From CAWBLP01 sp963721065 (GTDB taxonomy: Bacteria; Pseudomonadota; Alphaproteobacteria; Acetobacterales; Acetobacteraceae): DNA of 64,000 bases. Positions 1 to 9,744 of this stretch are shown here, piece after piece; within the stretch, counting starts at the first letter, position 1, and each line of letters starts with the position of its first letter. A program made the position numbers and the translations under genes. The notes beneath the pieces are model-generated. The model was given only the letters and a program-made list of their open reading frames with translations, did not search any database and had not been told where the DNA came from. The DNA is taken from NCBI GenBank assembly GCA_963721065.1, contig CAVRHO010000004.1, positions 186,001 to 250,000 of the forward strand, in the 5' to 3' direction.

Positions 1-299
1 CGTGGCTTTCCTTCGATCACGCCGATTTCACCGAAGATGTCTCCCGCCTGGAGAATCTCCACCATCAGGGCCTTGCTTTGCCGATCGACGGCGCCGATCC
101 GGACGCACCCGTCTCCGCCGACGATGGCGTACACGGCATCAGCCACATCGCCTTGACTGAAAACCTCGGTCGGACCGGTGATATCCAGAACTCGCGCCAT
201 CCGCGACAGGCGATCAAGGCCGCTGTCGCCGATCCCGAGGAAAATCGGAACGGACTTCAAGAGCGCATCTTTGCCGGCGGTCGAATCCGGGCTTCGCAC
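1..299 (-). CDS. Cyclic-nucleotide-binding domain protein (3' part lies outside the window)
   Basis: The visible 99 codons read as the N-terminal part of a Crp/Fnr-type cyclic-nucleotide-binding domain. A GTG start at 297-299 is preceded by a good ribosome site (GGAGG, about 7 bases upstream). The stretch GDIFGEIGVIEGKPR near the window edge matches the phosphate-binding cassette consensus (GDxFGE...GxPR) of cNMP-binding domains. Such domains occur in transcription factors, channels and stand-alone sensors. The C-terminal part is missing, so it cannot be told whether a helix-turn-helix follows. It is transcribed in the same direction as pyrE, which starts 883 bases upstream, but a 133-base gap separates them. 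Confidence 0.8.
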   Translation of the reverse strand, partial: MRSPDSTAGKDALLKSVPIFLGIGDSGLDRLSRMARVLDITGPTEVFSQGDVADAVYAIVGGDGCVRIGAVDRQSKALMVEILQAGDIFGEIGVIEGKP

Positions 300-432
300 G
301 TTCCACCTCCAGACAGCACGTTTGCCCACCTGAATGCGGATGATATCTGCCGGGCGCCGGTTGCACTGGTCGCAAGCGCCAGACAGGCGCGCGAACGCCC
401 GCCTTCCCGCCCCGAACAGCCGATGCCGGCCG

Positions 433-1182
433 CTACGCCTCGGCCGCGGCGCGCTTTGCCGCTGCCTCCTCGGCCGATGTCACCCCGCCATGCGCCGCCG
501 ACCAGGCCACCGGGTCCTCCAGGAACTTGCGCACCTCGGCCAGCGCCGAGTCGGAGAAATACGGCCGGTCGCCGCACGCCTCCAGCACGTCCCACCAGGT
601 GCACAGGTGGTGCAGCGCGATGTCCATCCGCGCCAGGGTTTCGAACGCGCCGGGGAACACGCCGTAGAAGAACACCACGAAGGTGTGGTTCACGATCGCC
701 CCCGCGTCGCGCAGCGCCTGGGCGAAGCGGATCTTCGACTGCCCGTCGGTGGTCAGGTCCTCGACCAGCAGCGTGTGCCTGCCCTCGGGCACGTCGCCCT
801 CGATCAGCGAGCGCTTGCCGAACCCCTTTGGCTGCTTGCGCACATAGGCCATCGGCGCCGCCATGCGGTCGGCGATCCAGGCGGCGAAGGGGATGCCGGC
901 GGTCTCGCCGCCCGCCACCGCCTCGATGGTCTCGTAGCCGACATGGCGGTGGATCTTCTCGACCCCCAGTTCGCAGATCTTCGACCGCACCCGGGGGAAG
1001 TAGATGATCCGCCGGCAGTCGATATAGACGGGCGACTTCCAGCCGGAGGTGAAGGTGTACGGCTCCTCCGGGCGGAAGTTGATCGCCTTGATCTCCAGCA
1101 GCATGCGGGCGGTGGTCAGCGCCGCGTCGCGGTCCCATTCGCTGACCACGGTCTTCGGCATGGCGGGGGCAGGCTTGGCCAT
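433..1182 (-). CDS. pyrE: Orotate phosphoribosyltransferase
   Basis: Catalyses orotate + PRPP to orotidine 5'-phosphate in cytosolic de novo pyrimidine synthesis. The PRPP-binding signature TLLVEDLTTDG sits at about residues 137-147, and the substrate loop region follows the family. The product is 249 residues, longer than the roughly 213 of E. coli PyrE, with an Ala/Glu-rich C-terminal tail. The start was placed at 1182 because GAGGA lies 8 bases upstream; an in-frame ATG at 1197 would remove that site. The gene is divergent from the cytochrome c gene, leaving a 160-base shared promoter region. Family assignment is firm; the exact start is slightly uncertain. Confidence 0.95.
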   Translation of the reverse strand: MAKPAPAMPKTVVSEWDRDAALTTARMLLEIKAINFRPEEPYTFTSGWKSPVYIDCRRIIYFPRVRSKICELGVEKIHRHVGYETIEAVAGGETAGIPFAAWIADRMAAPMAYVRKQPKGFGKRSLIEGDVPEGRHTLLVEDLTTDGQSKIRFAQALRDAGAIVNHTFVVFFYGVFPGAFETLARMDIALHHLCTWWDVLEACGDRPYFSDSALAEVRKFLEDPVAWSAAHGGVTSAEEAAAKRAAAEA

Positions 1183-1342
1183 CACAGGAATCCTCATAGC
1201 GGCGCCGGCCTGTGTAGCGTCCGGACCCACGCCGGGGCAATTCTTCGTCCATCGGGGGGCCGGCCCGCTTAGCCATCGGGGTTAATTGCCGTCCGTCAAT
1301 TTGCTCCGCTATCGTTCCATCGTCTCATGGAGAGGAAGAACG

Positions 1343-1921
1343 ATGTTCACGAAGCGCCCCGCATCGCCAGCGGAGGCCACGGCTCGCGCTGTACGGCGGG
1401 TTGCGGCATGGCTTCGATGCGACCGTGCGGCACGCATCCTTCCGGCAGCCTTCGTGCTGCTGGCCGCCGCCGCCGGTGCCGCCGCGGCCGATCCGGCCCA
1501 GTTGGCCCGCGGCCAATATCTGGTCGGCATCAGCGGTTGCAACGACTGCCACACGCCGGGCTATTTCCTTGGCAAGCCGGACATGCACCGCTTTCTCGGC
1601 GGGTCGGATGTCGGGTTCGAACTGCCCGGCCTGGGCACCTTTCTTGGCCCCAATTTGACGCCTGATCCAACCACCGGGCTGGGCCGTTGGACCACGGGGC
1701 AGATCGTCACCGCGCTGCAGACCGGCGTACGGCCGGACGGCCGGATTCTGGCGCCGATCATGCCCTGGCGCGCCTTCGCCACGCTGACTCCCGCCGACGC
1801 CACGGCCATCGCCGTCTATCTGAAGAGCCTGCCGCCGGTGCAGCACAAGGTCCCCGGCCCGTTTGGCGCCAACCAGCGCACCGACACCTACGTGATGCGC
1901 CTGGTGCCGCCCGCCCATTAG
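1343..1921 (+). CDS. Secreted monoheme c-type cytochrome
   Basis: A 192-residue protein with a basic N-terminus, a hydrophobic Ala-rich export segment (about residues 31-50) and one heme-attachment motif CNDCH at residues 66-70. A candidate sixth-ligand methionine lies in APIMPW (about residue 140). The layout resembles the periplasmic cytochrome subunits that pass electrons from dehydrogenases to the respiratory chain, but no partner dehydrogenase is adjacent. The start at 1343 is supported by a GAGAGGAAG ribosome site; the ORF is open further upstream without one. The function as an electron carrier follows from the family; the partner is unknown. Confidence 0.88.
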   Translation: MFTKRPASPAEATARAVRRVAAWLRCDRAARILPAAFVLLAAAAGAAAADPAQLARGQYLVGISGCNDCHTPGYFLGKPDMHRFLGGSDVGFELPGLGTFLGPNLTPDPTTGLGRWTTGQIVTALQTGVRPDGRILAPIMPWRAFATLTPADATAIAVYLKSLPPVQHKVPGPFGANQRTDTYVMRLVPPAH

Positions 1922-1946
1922 CCGCGCCCTTCTGACTGCACCCGTC

Positions 1947-2037
1947 GGCTGCCCCCGTTGGCTGCCCCCGTTGGCTGCCCCCGTTGGCTGCCCCCGTTGG
2001 GCCGCGTCCCTGGGCCGCGTCCCTGGGCCGCGTCCCT
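1947..2037. repeat. Two adjoining 13-bp tandem arrays (4 + 3 copies)
   Basis: Four exact copies of GGCTGCCCCCGTT (1947-1998) run directly into three exact copies of GGGCCGCGTCCCT (1999-2037). The two units differ in sequence but share the 13-bp period and abut without a spacer. The array lies between the cytochrome stop and the ribosome site of the dehydrogenase. Confidence 0.95.
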
Positions 2038-2109
2038 GGGCGCCGCCCCCTGGCGTTCCGCGCGCCCGGCGATATTGTGCCGGCGCGTGGACACCAGGAG
2101 GAAAGACGC

Positions 2110-3177
2110 ATGGCGCGCAAGCATCGGATCGCGGTCATCCCCGGCGACGGTATCGGCAAGGAAACGGTACCCGAAAGCCTGAAAGTGCTGGACGCCGCGG
2201 CGCGCCGTTTCGGCTTCGAGCTGGCACTGCAGCACTACGACTGGTCGTGCGAGACCTACCAGAAGACCGGCAAGATGATGCCGGATGACGGGCTGGACCG
2301 GCTGCGCGAATCCGACTCCATCCTGCTGGGCGCGGTGGGCTGGCCGGGCGTGCCGGACCATGTCTCGCTGTGGGGCCTGCTGATCCCGATCCGTCGCGGC
2401 TTCGACCAGTATGTGAACCTGCGCCCCTGCAAGCTGATGCCGGGCGTGCGCACGCCGCTGGCCGGCCGCACCGAGGCGGATATCGACTTCTACGTGGTGC
2501 GCGAGAACACCGAGGGCGAATACTCATCCGTCGGCGGTCGCATGTTCGAAGGCACCGACCGGGAATTCGTGACGCAGGAGACGGTGCTGACCCGCCACGG
2601 CACCGACCGCATCCTGAAATACGCCTTCGAGCTGGCACAGTCGCGGCCGAAGAAGCACCTGACCAGCGCCACCAAGTCGAACGGCATCGCCATCACCATG
2701 CCGTACTGGGACGAGCGCTTCGCCGCCATGGCGAAGAACTATCCCGATGTGCGCACCGACCAGTACCACATCGACATCCTGTGCGCGCATTTCGTGCAGC
2801 ACCCGGACTGGTTCGACGTGGTGGTGGGCACCAACCTGTTCGGCGACATCCTGAGCGACCTGGGGCCGGCGGTGGCGGGCTCGATCGGCATCGCCGCCGG
2901 CGGCAACGTCAACCCGGAGAAGAAATTCCCCTCGATGTTCGAGCCGGTGCACGGATCGGCCCCCGACATCGCCGGCAAGTTCATCTGCAACCCGATCGGC
3001 CAGGTCTGGTCCGCGGCGCTGATGCTGGAGCATCTGGGCGAGGCGGAGGCCGGCCAGGCCATCGTTGCGGCGATCGAGACGCTGCTGCGCGAGAGCGGCC
3101 CGAAGACCCGCGACATGGGCGGCCAGGCCGGCACCGCGGATGTCGGGACGGCGATCGCGCAACTGGTGGCGGGCTGA
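2110..3177 (+). CDS. Tartrate/D-malate dehydrogenase (isocitrate/isopropylmalate dehydrogenase family)
   Basis: A 355-residue beta-decarboxylating dehydrogenase that oxidises a 2-hydroxy-dicarboxylate (tartrate, D-malate or 3-isopropylmalate class) using NAD. Visible family features are the N-terminal IPGDGIGKE, VVRENTEGEYS with the catalytic Tyr, TSATKSNG with the catalytic Lys, and the metal-binding aspartates in NLFGDILSDLG. EPVHGSAPDIAGK closes the nucleotide site. The sequence fits the TtuC/DmlA subgroup better than LeuB, and no leuCD genes are nearby. The start at 2110 has a strong AGGAGG site; longer in-frame starts run through the tandem repeat upstream and were rejected. Exact substrate is uncertain. 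Confidence 0.88.
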   Translation: MARKHRIAVIPGDGIGKETVPESLKVLDAAARRFGFELALQHYDWSCETYQKTGKMMPDDGLDRLRESDSILLGAVGWPGVPDHVSLWGLLIPIRRGFDQYVNLRPCKLMPGVRTPLAGRTEADIDFYVVRENTEGEYSSVGGRMFEGTDREFVTQETVLTRHGTDRILKYAFELAQSRPKKHLTSATKSNGIAITMPYWDERFAAMAKNYPDVRTDQYHIDILCAHFVQHPDWFDVVVGTNLFGDILSDLGPAVAGSIGIAAGGNVNPEKKFPSMFEPVHGSAPDIAGKFICNPIGQVWSAALMLEHLGEAEAGQAIVAAIETLLRESGPKTRDMGGQAGTADVGTAIAQLVAG

Positions 3178-3186
3178 GACAGCGGC

Positions 3187-3210
3187 CCTGCGCCGCGTCA
3201 GCGGCGCAGG
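3187..3210 (+). terminator. Perfect GC hairpin after the dehydrogenase
   Basis: A perfect 10-bp stem with a 4-base loop begins 10 bases after the dehydrogenase stop. It lacks a following T-run, so it is either a weak intrinsic terminator or an mRNA 3'-end stabiliser. Confidence 0.45.
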
Positions 3211-3965
3211 CGCCACGCCATTCTGCATGACACCGAACCGGAGGTCGTCGGCGTGATGGCCGGCGCGGTCCGGCCATCGCCGCACTGCGTCGCTGCAAAC
3301 GGCAACAACCGTCCGCGGCCGGCGGCGGATGCCGCCTTCGACCAGTCCTGGTCAGCAATGGCACGATCTACCGTCGCAAGCGCGGAATTGTCCGCGCAGT
3401 GGCGTTTGCTCCCGCGCCACGCCGAAGCAACAGGGCGCCGGAGAACATCCGGCCCCTTTCCTACCAACAAGACGCCGGCATCCCGTGGCCGATGCGGGCC
3501 CCGACGCCGGCACCGCGCCTCCCCCGCCGGACTTTCCCATGCGCGACCGGGCCATGCGCGACCGGGCCATGCGCGACCGGGCCATGCGCGACCGGGCGGA
3601 GAATGCCGGGGTGCCGCGTCATGCCATCGCGGGCGGTACAACCGCTCCACATGCCACCCGCCACTATAGACGAGCGACGTCCCGGGTCGGCCTGTCAATT
3701 TTACTGCATTGCCGCAAAAACGGCTTCTACTTACCCTGAACACCACTGCTCAGGATCAAAGTATCATCCTGGAGGTGTCTTTTTTGATTTACAGCCCAGA
3801 TCCGGTGACCTGTCGCGCTCACGACGCTGGTGACGCCAAGGGCTGTAATCCGGGATGCACCGCCATCCTGCCCCATGGTCCGGCCGAACGCCGCAGACGA
3901 CCGGTCGTCTGCGACAGGGATCACGTCCGCCCGCCTGCCGGCAGCCCGCCAGCACAGGCGGCAGA
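3211..3965. other. Gene-poor spacer of about 750 bases
   Basis: Open frames here have no recognisable domain, no good ribosome site and overlap one another on both strands, so I call no gene. The stretch contains the 15-bp array at 3538-3597. Its last part (about 3690-3790) is AT-richer than its surroundings and may hold the promoter of the membrane protein that follows. Confidence 0.6.
3538..3597. repeat. 15-bp tandem array, 4 exact copies
   Basis: Four consecutive exact copies of CATGCGCGACCGGGC. The unit is a multiple of three, so every frame stays open through it, which explains the overlapping spurious ORFs. There are no spacers, so it is not a CRISPR. Confidence 0.95.
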
Positions 3966-4469
3966 ATGAGCAGCACCGAACCGCCGCGGTTAAGCATCCT
4001 GACCCGGATCGTCATCGTCGTCGCCGTGCTGATGGTGGTGGCTGGTGTGCTGTGGTACGGCATCGCCTTCGCGACCATCCGGCGCCTGCTGATTCAGCTC
4101 ATCGAGCGGCCCGGCGGTCCGATGTCCTTCCGCTTCATGCTGCAACCGGCGATGGCGATCATCGCGGCAATCCTTGACGCCCGCAGAGACGCGCAACTGG
4201 GCCGCTCCCCGTATCTGTGGGCGGTTCTGCACCGCCCGGAGGAACGCATCACGCGGTGGAACGAGGCGGCCAATGCGACCGCCCGGATCGTCCTGCTGGG
4301 GCTGGTGATGGATACGATCTACCAGGTGATCGTGTTCGACAGGTTCTTCCCGGTCGAAGCAGTCATCATCGCGCTGATCCTCGCCTTTCTGCCCTACGTG
4401 ATCGCGCGCGGCACGGCACTGCGAATCGTCCGCAGGTGGCGCGACCACCGTTCCGCGCATCAGACATGA
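3966..4469 (+). CDS. Small integral membrane protein of unknown function
   Basis: A 167-residue protein with about four hydrophobic helices: residues 10-35, 55-72, about 103-122 and 125-143. It ends in a basic cytoplasmic-looking tail. I do not recognise the family. Its stop overlaps the first possible ATG of the following DUF202 gene in an ATGA arrangement, so the two are almost certainly co-translated. The pairing with a YidH-like protein suggests a small inner-membrane complex, but no enzymatic motif is visible in either protein. Confidence 0.75.
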   Translation: MSSTEPPRLSILTRIVIVVAVLMVVAGVLWYGIAFATIRRLLIQLIERPGGPMSFRFMLQPAMAIIAAILDARRDAQLGRSPYLWAVLHRPEERITRWNEAANATARIVLLGLVMDTIYQVIVFDRFFPVEAVIIALILAFLPYVIARGTALRIVRRWRDHRSAHQT

Positions 4470-4483
4470 CGGAGGCAACACGG

Positions 4484-4927
4484 ATGGCGGAGGCGGATTT
4501 TCTGGCCAATCAGCGCCGCTTCGAAGTCCGGGGCACATCGGACAGCCATTTCGCATGGCTGCGCACGCGCCTGGCGATCGAGCGCACGATGATGGCGTGG
4601 ATCCGGACCGCGGTGTCACTGATCGGCTTCGGTTTCGCCATCGAGCAGTTCTTCGAGCGCCTGGAGGGAATTCCCGGAACGCGCGTGGCCTACCTGCCAG
4701 GCGCACCCAAGTATCTGGGGATTGCGTTGATCGCCTCCGGTGTCCTGGCACTGCTGATATCCATCTGGCAGTACAGATGGACCTCACGCTACCTGAGCAG
4801 CGGTCCTTTCGCCGCCATAGCCGGTTTGGAGGAGCGGGGAATCCAGTCGCCGGTGATCGCCGTCGCCGTGCTCCTGACCTTCATCGGCCTGTTCGCCCTC
4901 TGCGCGGTGGTGCTGCGCATCATCTGA
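4484..4927 (+). CDS. YidH-like DUF202 inner-membrane protein
   Basis: A 147-residue protein whose N-terminal half carries the DUF202 signature: a cytoplasmic segment with LRTRLAIERTMMAWIRTAVS leading into the first membrane helix. Two further helices follow. DUF202 proteins (YidH/YidG type) have no firm function. The start at 4484 has GGAGG 8 bases upstream; an in-frame ATG at 4466 overlapping the previous stop would add six residues and would imply translational coupling. Either start keeps the domain intact. Confidence 0.85.
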   Translation: MAEADFLANQRRFEVRGTSDSHFAWLRTRLAIERTMMAWIRTAVSLIGFGFAIEQFFERLEGIPGTRVAYLPGAPKYLGIALIASGVLALLISIWQYRWTSRYLSSGPFAAIAGLEERGIQSPVIAVAVLLTFIGLFALCAVVLRII

Positions 4928-4983
4928 TGCAGCCCGCCGCGGCGTTCGCTTTTGTTAGTACACTTCACGCAAGGGAGGCCGGG

Positions 4984-6479
4984 ATGGCCAGGACGGACAA
5001 GCCGAACATCCTTATTCTGTGGGGCGACGACATCGGCTGGTGGAACATCAGCTACAACAACCGCGGGCAGATGGGCTACCGCACCCCCAACATCGACCGC
5101 ATCGGCAACGAGGGCGCGAGCTTCACCGACTACTACGGCCAGCAAAGCTGCACCGCCGGCCGGGCCGCGTTCATCACCGGCCAGAACCCGATCCGCACCG
5201 GCCTCACCAAGGTCGGCATGCCTGGCGCGGATGTCGGCCTGCACGCCGAAGACCCCACAATCGCCGAACTGCTCAAGCCGCTCGGCTATGCCACCGGGCA
5301 GTTCGGCAAGAACCATCTGGGCGACAAGGACGAATTCCTGCCCACGCTGCACGGATTCGACGAGTTCTTCGGCAATCTCTACCACCTGAACGCCGAAGAG
5401 GAGCCGGAAGATCCGGACTATCCGAAGGACCCCGCCTTCCGCCAGCGCTTCGGGCCCCGCGGCGTGCTGCACAGTTGGTCGGACGGCCGCGGCGGGCAGA
5501 CGGTCGAGGACACCGGTCCGCTGACAAAGAAGCGCATGGAAACCATCGATGAGGAGGTGACGCAGCACGCACTGGCCTTCATCGACAAGTGCCACAGCGC
5601 CGACAAGCCGTTCTTCCTGTGGTACAACACCACCGCCATGCATTTCCGGACCCATTGCCCGGAGAAGCACAAGGGCAAGAGCGGCCAGGGCGACTACAAC
5701 GACGTGATGGTGGCCCACGACGAGCTCATCGGCCAGGTGCTGGCCAAGCTCGACGAACTGGGCATCGCCGACAACACCATCGTCATGTATTCGACCGACA
5801 ACGGCCCGCACTACAACAGTTGGCCCGACGCCGCGATCACCCCGTATCCGCAGCGAGAAGAACACCAACTGGGAAGGCGGCTGGCGTGTCCCGGCCTTCG
5901 TGCGCTGGCCGGGCGTGATCAAGCCGGGGTCGGTGTTCAACGACATCGTGTCGCACCAGGACTGGCTGCCGACCTTCCTCGCCGCCGCCGGCGTGCCTGA
6001 CATCCGGGAGAAATTGCTGCGAAGGCCACCAGGCCGGGGAGCGGACGTACAAAGTGCACATCGACGGCCTCAATCTTCTGCCCTACCTGAGCGGGGAAAC
6101 CACGCACGGACCGCGCGACGCGTTCTTCTACATCAGCGACGACGGCGAAATCCTGGCAATCCGGATGGGCGACTGGAAGATGGTCCTGGCGGAGCAACGC
6201 GCTCGGCAACTGATGTGCTGGTTCGAGCCGTTCGTGAAGCTGCGGGCGCCGAAGATGTTCAACCTGCGGCGGGATCCGTTCGAACGTGCGGATGAGAACT
6301 CGAACACCTACTGGGACTGGGTGATCTCCCACGCATACCTGCTGTACGGCATGCAGGCGGTCGTGGCGCAGCAGATCGAGGCGTTCACCCGGTTCCCGCC
6401 ACGCCAGAAACCGGCGGCGTTCAACCTCGACGCGGTTCTGCGGCAGATCCAGGACGCAGCCGGCGGCGGGCAGCACTGA
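4984..6479 (+). CDS. Arylsulfatase (type I sulfatase), read with two single-base insertions
   Basis: A sulfate-ester hydrolase of the alkaline-phosphatase superfamily. Metal ligands are seen in ILWGDDIG and the formylglycine site in SCTAGR (Cys56, the CxAxR signature that a maturase must oxidise). A later YSTDNGPHY motif fits the metal site. The frame breaks twice: an extra A near 5852 and an extra C near 6019. Removing both gives exactly 498 codons including stop, with continuous homology (EGGWRVPAFVRWPG, then HQAGERTYKVHIDG). No export signal is obvious. The start has GGGAGG upstream. No anaerobic sulfatase-maturing enzyme or FGE gene is in the window. Confidence 0.85.
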
Positions 6480-6594
6480 CGCTCCGGCGTGGTGCGAACC
6501 ACCGATGTGATGGCCGGCGCAGTTCCCGTGGGCGGCAAGGTGAACCCGCGGACACCGGACCTTCACGTCACGGCCGGACACCAGGCACCTTCAC

Positions 6595-6700
6595 GTCATG
6601 GCCGGGCCTGACCCGGCCATCTGCCCGGCTACGATCGGGTCGGGCTGCAACGGCACACGCCTTGTCGGGGGTGGATGGCCGGGTCAGGCCCGGCCATGAC
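6595..6700. repeat. Dispersed inverted-repeat element, family A copy 1
   Basis: A perfect 26-bp inverted repeat (GTCATGGCCGGG... and its complement ...CCCGGCCATGAC) brackets about 54 bp of unrelated sequence. Related copies occur near 16692, 32854, 42601 and 61156. It lies downstream of the sulfatase and can fold into a long hairpin. Confidence 0.85.
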
Positions 6701-6908
6701 CGAGGGAACGGTGGCCGTTGGCGCCATGTGAACACCGGCAGGGCGAAGATCCGCTACTCCACAACGCGGCACGACCCGACCGCAGTCACCCCCCACGCCG
6801 TACGACCTGACCGCGGTCACCCCCACGCGACAACCTGACCGCGGTAACCTCCACCACGAGGATGCCCCGAACGGGTTCCCCGTCCCTCCACCGCCCACCA
6901 CGCTGCGG
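6701..6908. other. Spacer with short degenerate repeats
   Basis: Contains three imperfect copies of a roughly 22-bp unit (ACCTGACCGCGGTCACCCCCAC-like, about 6775-6855). No gene, promoter or RNA could be supported. Just upstream of the family A element, two partial copies of CTTCACGTCA[C/T]GGCCGG occur at 6561 and 6590. Confidence 0.55.
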
Positions 6909-7421
6909 CTACGCCACCGCGACGAACAGGCCCGCCACGCGGTACCGCTCCCACTTGCCGATGAACTGCGCGATGCTGCCCGCCCCGCCGGCCGTGTTGT
7001 AGTGATCCTTCCAGTAGGCCGCCATCGCGGCCGCATCGCCCGCCTCCGGTAGCCGGGCGGGGACGCGCAGATAGTGCACGCGCGTCATGGCGGCAGCGTA
7101 GCGGTGATTGCTGGCCAGCAATGTCGCCGGCGGCACGCCGTCGGCCGTGTGCGTCAGAGCACGCACCTTCCCCGCCAGCGCGTCGCGGTAGCGCAGGAAG
7201 TTGGCCCAGATGTCGTCGTGGGTGGCCGGTTCCATCTGGAAGTATCCCAGCGCCGGACCGCCGCCCATCTGCACCGTGGTCCGCAGGTCGCTCTCCTGCA
7301 AGGCGGTGCCAAGCAGCAGTTGCTCCGCTGCCGGGGACTCCAGGCCGATTGCCTGCAACGCAGGACGGATCACCTGCTCCAGAAAGGCGGACGGGGTGAA
7401 AGAAGATGCGTGATTGGGCAT
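6909..7421 (-). CDS. Lytic-transglycosylase-like hypothetical protein
   Basis: A 170-residue soluble protein without a signal peptide. The segment ALQESDLRT, followed by GPALGYFQMEP, resembles the catalytic Glu region and the GxFQM-type motif of goose-lysozyme/SLT folds. This would make it a peptidoglycan-cleaving enzyme of phage or cell-wall origin. Overall similarity to characterised enzymes cannot be judged by eye. The start at 7421 follows an AGGAG site; nine more residues are possible upstream. It stands alone between unrelated genes, with no other phage gene near. Confidence 0.6.
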   Translation of the reverse strand: MPNHASSFTPSAFLEQVIRPALQAIGLESPAAEQLLLGTALQESDLRTTVQMGGGPALGYFQMEPATHDDIWANFLRYRDALAGKVRALTHTADGVPPATLLASNHRYAAAMTRVHYLRVPARLPEAGDAAAMAAYWKDHYNTAGGAGSIAQFIGKWERYRVAGLFVAVA

Positions 7422-7664
7422 GCAGACATGAACTCCTGGCAAAATCACCGCCGCAGCCGCTAACGGTCCACGCAGCGGAAAGTCATTAATACTAACATAC
7501 GCGGCAACACCTTGGATACCGGGCGGTTGGCATCAGGCTCAGGTCCGCCGCCCGCTTCTCCGCCTCAGGCGCCGCTCGGCGCAACCCCGCACATGACGCA
7601 TCGCCCGCCGGATGCCACACTCCCCACGTCCAGCCAGTCACGTCGCGAAGAATCTGTGCCAGCC

Positions 7665-9744
7665 ATGACCCCGCCCACGCGCCTCGCCGTCGATATCGGC
7701 GGCACCTTCACCGACCTGGTGCTCGCCCTGCCCGACCGCACGCTGTCCGCCAAGCTGCTGACCACGCCCGACTCCCCCGACCAGGCCGTGATCGCCGGCG
7801 CGCAGGCGATCCTGGCCGAGGCCGGCATCAGCGCGCGCCAGCTCGACCTGGTCATCCACGGCACCACGCTGGCCACCAACGCGCTGATCGAGCGCAAGGG
7901 CGCCCGCACCGCCCTGATCACCACGCGCGGTTTCCGCGACTTACTGGAAATCGCCTACGAGCACCGCTTCGAGCAGTACGACCTCTACATGGACCGCCCC
8001 ACCCCGCTGGTGGAGCGCGACCTGCGCCTGGAAGTCCCGGAACGCCTGGCCGCCGACGGCTCCACCCTGCTGGAGCTTGACGAAGCCGCGCTGGACGCGC
8101 TGGTGCCGGTGCTCCAGCGCCAGAACATCGAAGCCGCCGCGATCAGCTTCCTGCATTCCTACGTCAACCCGGCGCATGAGGAACGCGCCCGCGCCCGCCT
8201 GCAACGCGCGCTGCCCAACCTGCAGGTCACCATCTCCGCCGAGGTCTGCCGCGAAATCCGCGAATACGAGCGAACCTCCACCACCGTCGCCAACGCCTAC
8301 GTCCTGCCGCTGATGGACCGCTACCTGGCGCGCATGCAGCAGGGCCTGCGCGACCTGGGCGCCGACTGCCCGCTGCTGCTGATGATGTCGTCGGGCGGCA
8401 TCTGCACGGTGGAGACCGCCCGCCGCTTCCCGGTGCGCCTGGTGGAAAGCGGCCCGGCCGGCGGCGCCATCCTGGCCCGCCACGTTGCCGCGCGCGGCGG
8501 CTACGACCGCGCCATCTCCTTCGACATGGGCGGCACCACCGCCAAGATCACGCTGATCGACGACTACACCCCGCAGCAGTCGCGCCATTTCGAGGTCGCC
8601 CGCGCCTATCGCTTCGCCAAGGGCAGCGGCTTCCCGGTGCGCATCCCGGTGATCGACATGGTGGAGATCGGTGCCGGCGGCGGCTCCATCGCCCGCGTCG
8701 ATCCGCTGAAGCGCATCGTGGTGGGCCCGGACAGTTCCGGCTCCGACCCCGGCCCCGCCTGCTACGCCCGCGGCGGCACCGCGCCCACCGTGACCGACGC
8801 CGACGTGGCGCTGGGCCGCATCGACCCGGCCCGCTTCGCCGGCGGCAAGATCGCGCTGGACCCCGCCCGCGCCGAACGCGCCATCGCCGCCGCGATCGGC
8901 ACACCGCTGGACATGCCGCTGGCCGAGGCCGCCCGCGGCATCGCGGAGATCGTCGATGAAAACATGGCCAGCGCCGCCCGCGTGCACGCGGTGGAGAACG
9001 GCAAGGACACCGGCGCCCGCACGCTGATCGCCTTCGGCGGCGCGGCGCCCCTGCACGCCGCCCGCCTGGCCCGCAAGCTGGGCATGTCCCGCGTGGTGAT
9101 CCCGCCCGATGCCGGCGTCGGCTCCGCGCACGGCTTCCTGGAAGCCCCGGTCGCCTACGAGGTGGTGCGCACCCGCCTGCTGCGCCTGGACCAGCTCGAC
9201 CAGCAGGAGATCGACGCCCTGTTCGCCGAAATGCGCGCCGAGGCCGAGGCGGTGGTCCGCCTGGCCATCCCGCACGACAGCTTGCAGGAGACCCGCACCG
9301 CCTACATGCGCTACCGCGGCCAGGGCCACGAGATCGCCGTCCCCTGGGCGCCACCTGGGCGACGGCACGCTGGACCCGCCCACCCTGCGTGCGGCGTTCG
9401 ACGCCACCTACAAGCGCCTGTTCGGCCGCATCATCCCGCGGCTGGAGATCGAGGCGCTGACCTGGACGCTCGCCTTGTCGCAGGCGCACGCCCTGCCCAC
9501 GCAAGCCGCCACACCGACCGACGCCGGCCCGGCCCAGCCCAGCGGCACCCGCCGCATCATCGAACCCGGCGTCGGGGAAGCGGTGGACGCCGCCGTGTTC
9601 GTCCGCGCCGACCTGCAACCCGGCGCCACGCTGCGCGGCCCGGCGGTGATCGTCGAAGCCGGCACCGCCACCATCGTCCCCACCGGCTACGCCGCCCGCA
9701 TCGCCGCCGGACGGGAAATCGTCATCGAGGAGATCGCGGCATGA
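7665..9744 (+). CDS. hyuA: Hydantoinase/oxoprolinase A-type subunit (one single-base insertion)
   Basis: ATP-dependent amidohydrolase subunit of the HyuA/5-oxoprolinase family. It begins with the actin-like ATP-binding motif VDIGGTFTD, followed by GTTLATNALIERKG and a second phosphate motif FDMGGTTAK. It works with HyuB to open hydantoin, 5-oxoproline or related cyclic amides. An extra C in the run near 9343-9347 breaks the frame; with it removed the product is 692 residues, the usual family length. The C-terminal domain (RHLGDGTLDPPTL onward) is read in the shifted frame. The stop overlaps the hyuB start (ATGA), so the two are coupled. Substrate is not predictable. Confidence 0.88.

Noticed and set aside
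6909..7421. Prophage remnant around the transglycosylase-like gene
   Set aside because: No integrase, structural, holin or terminase gene nearby; a single gene does not support a prophage.
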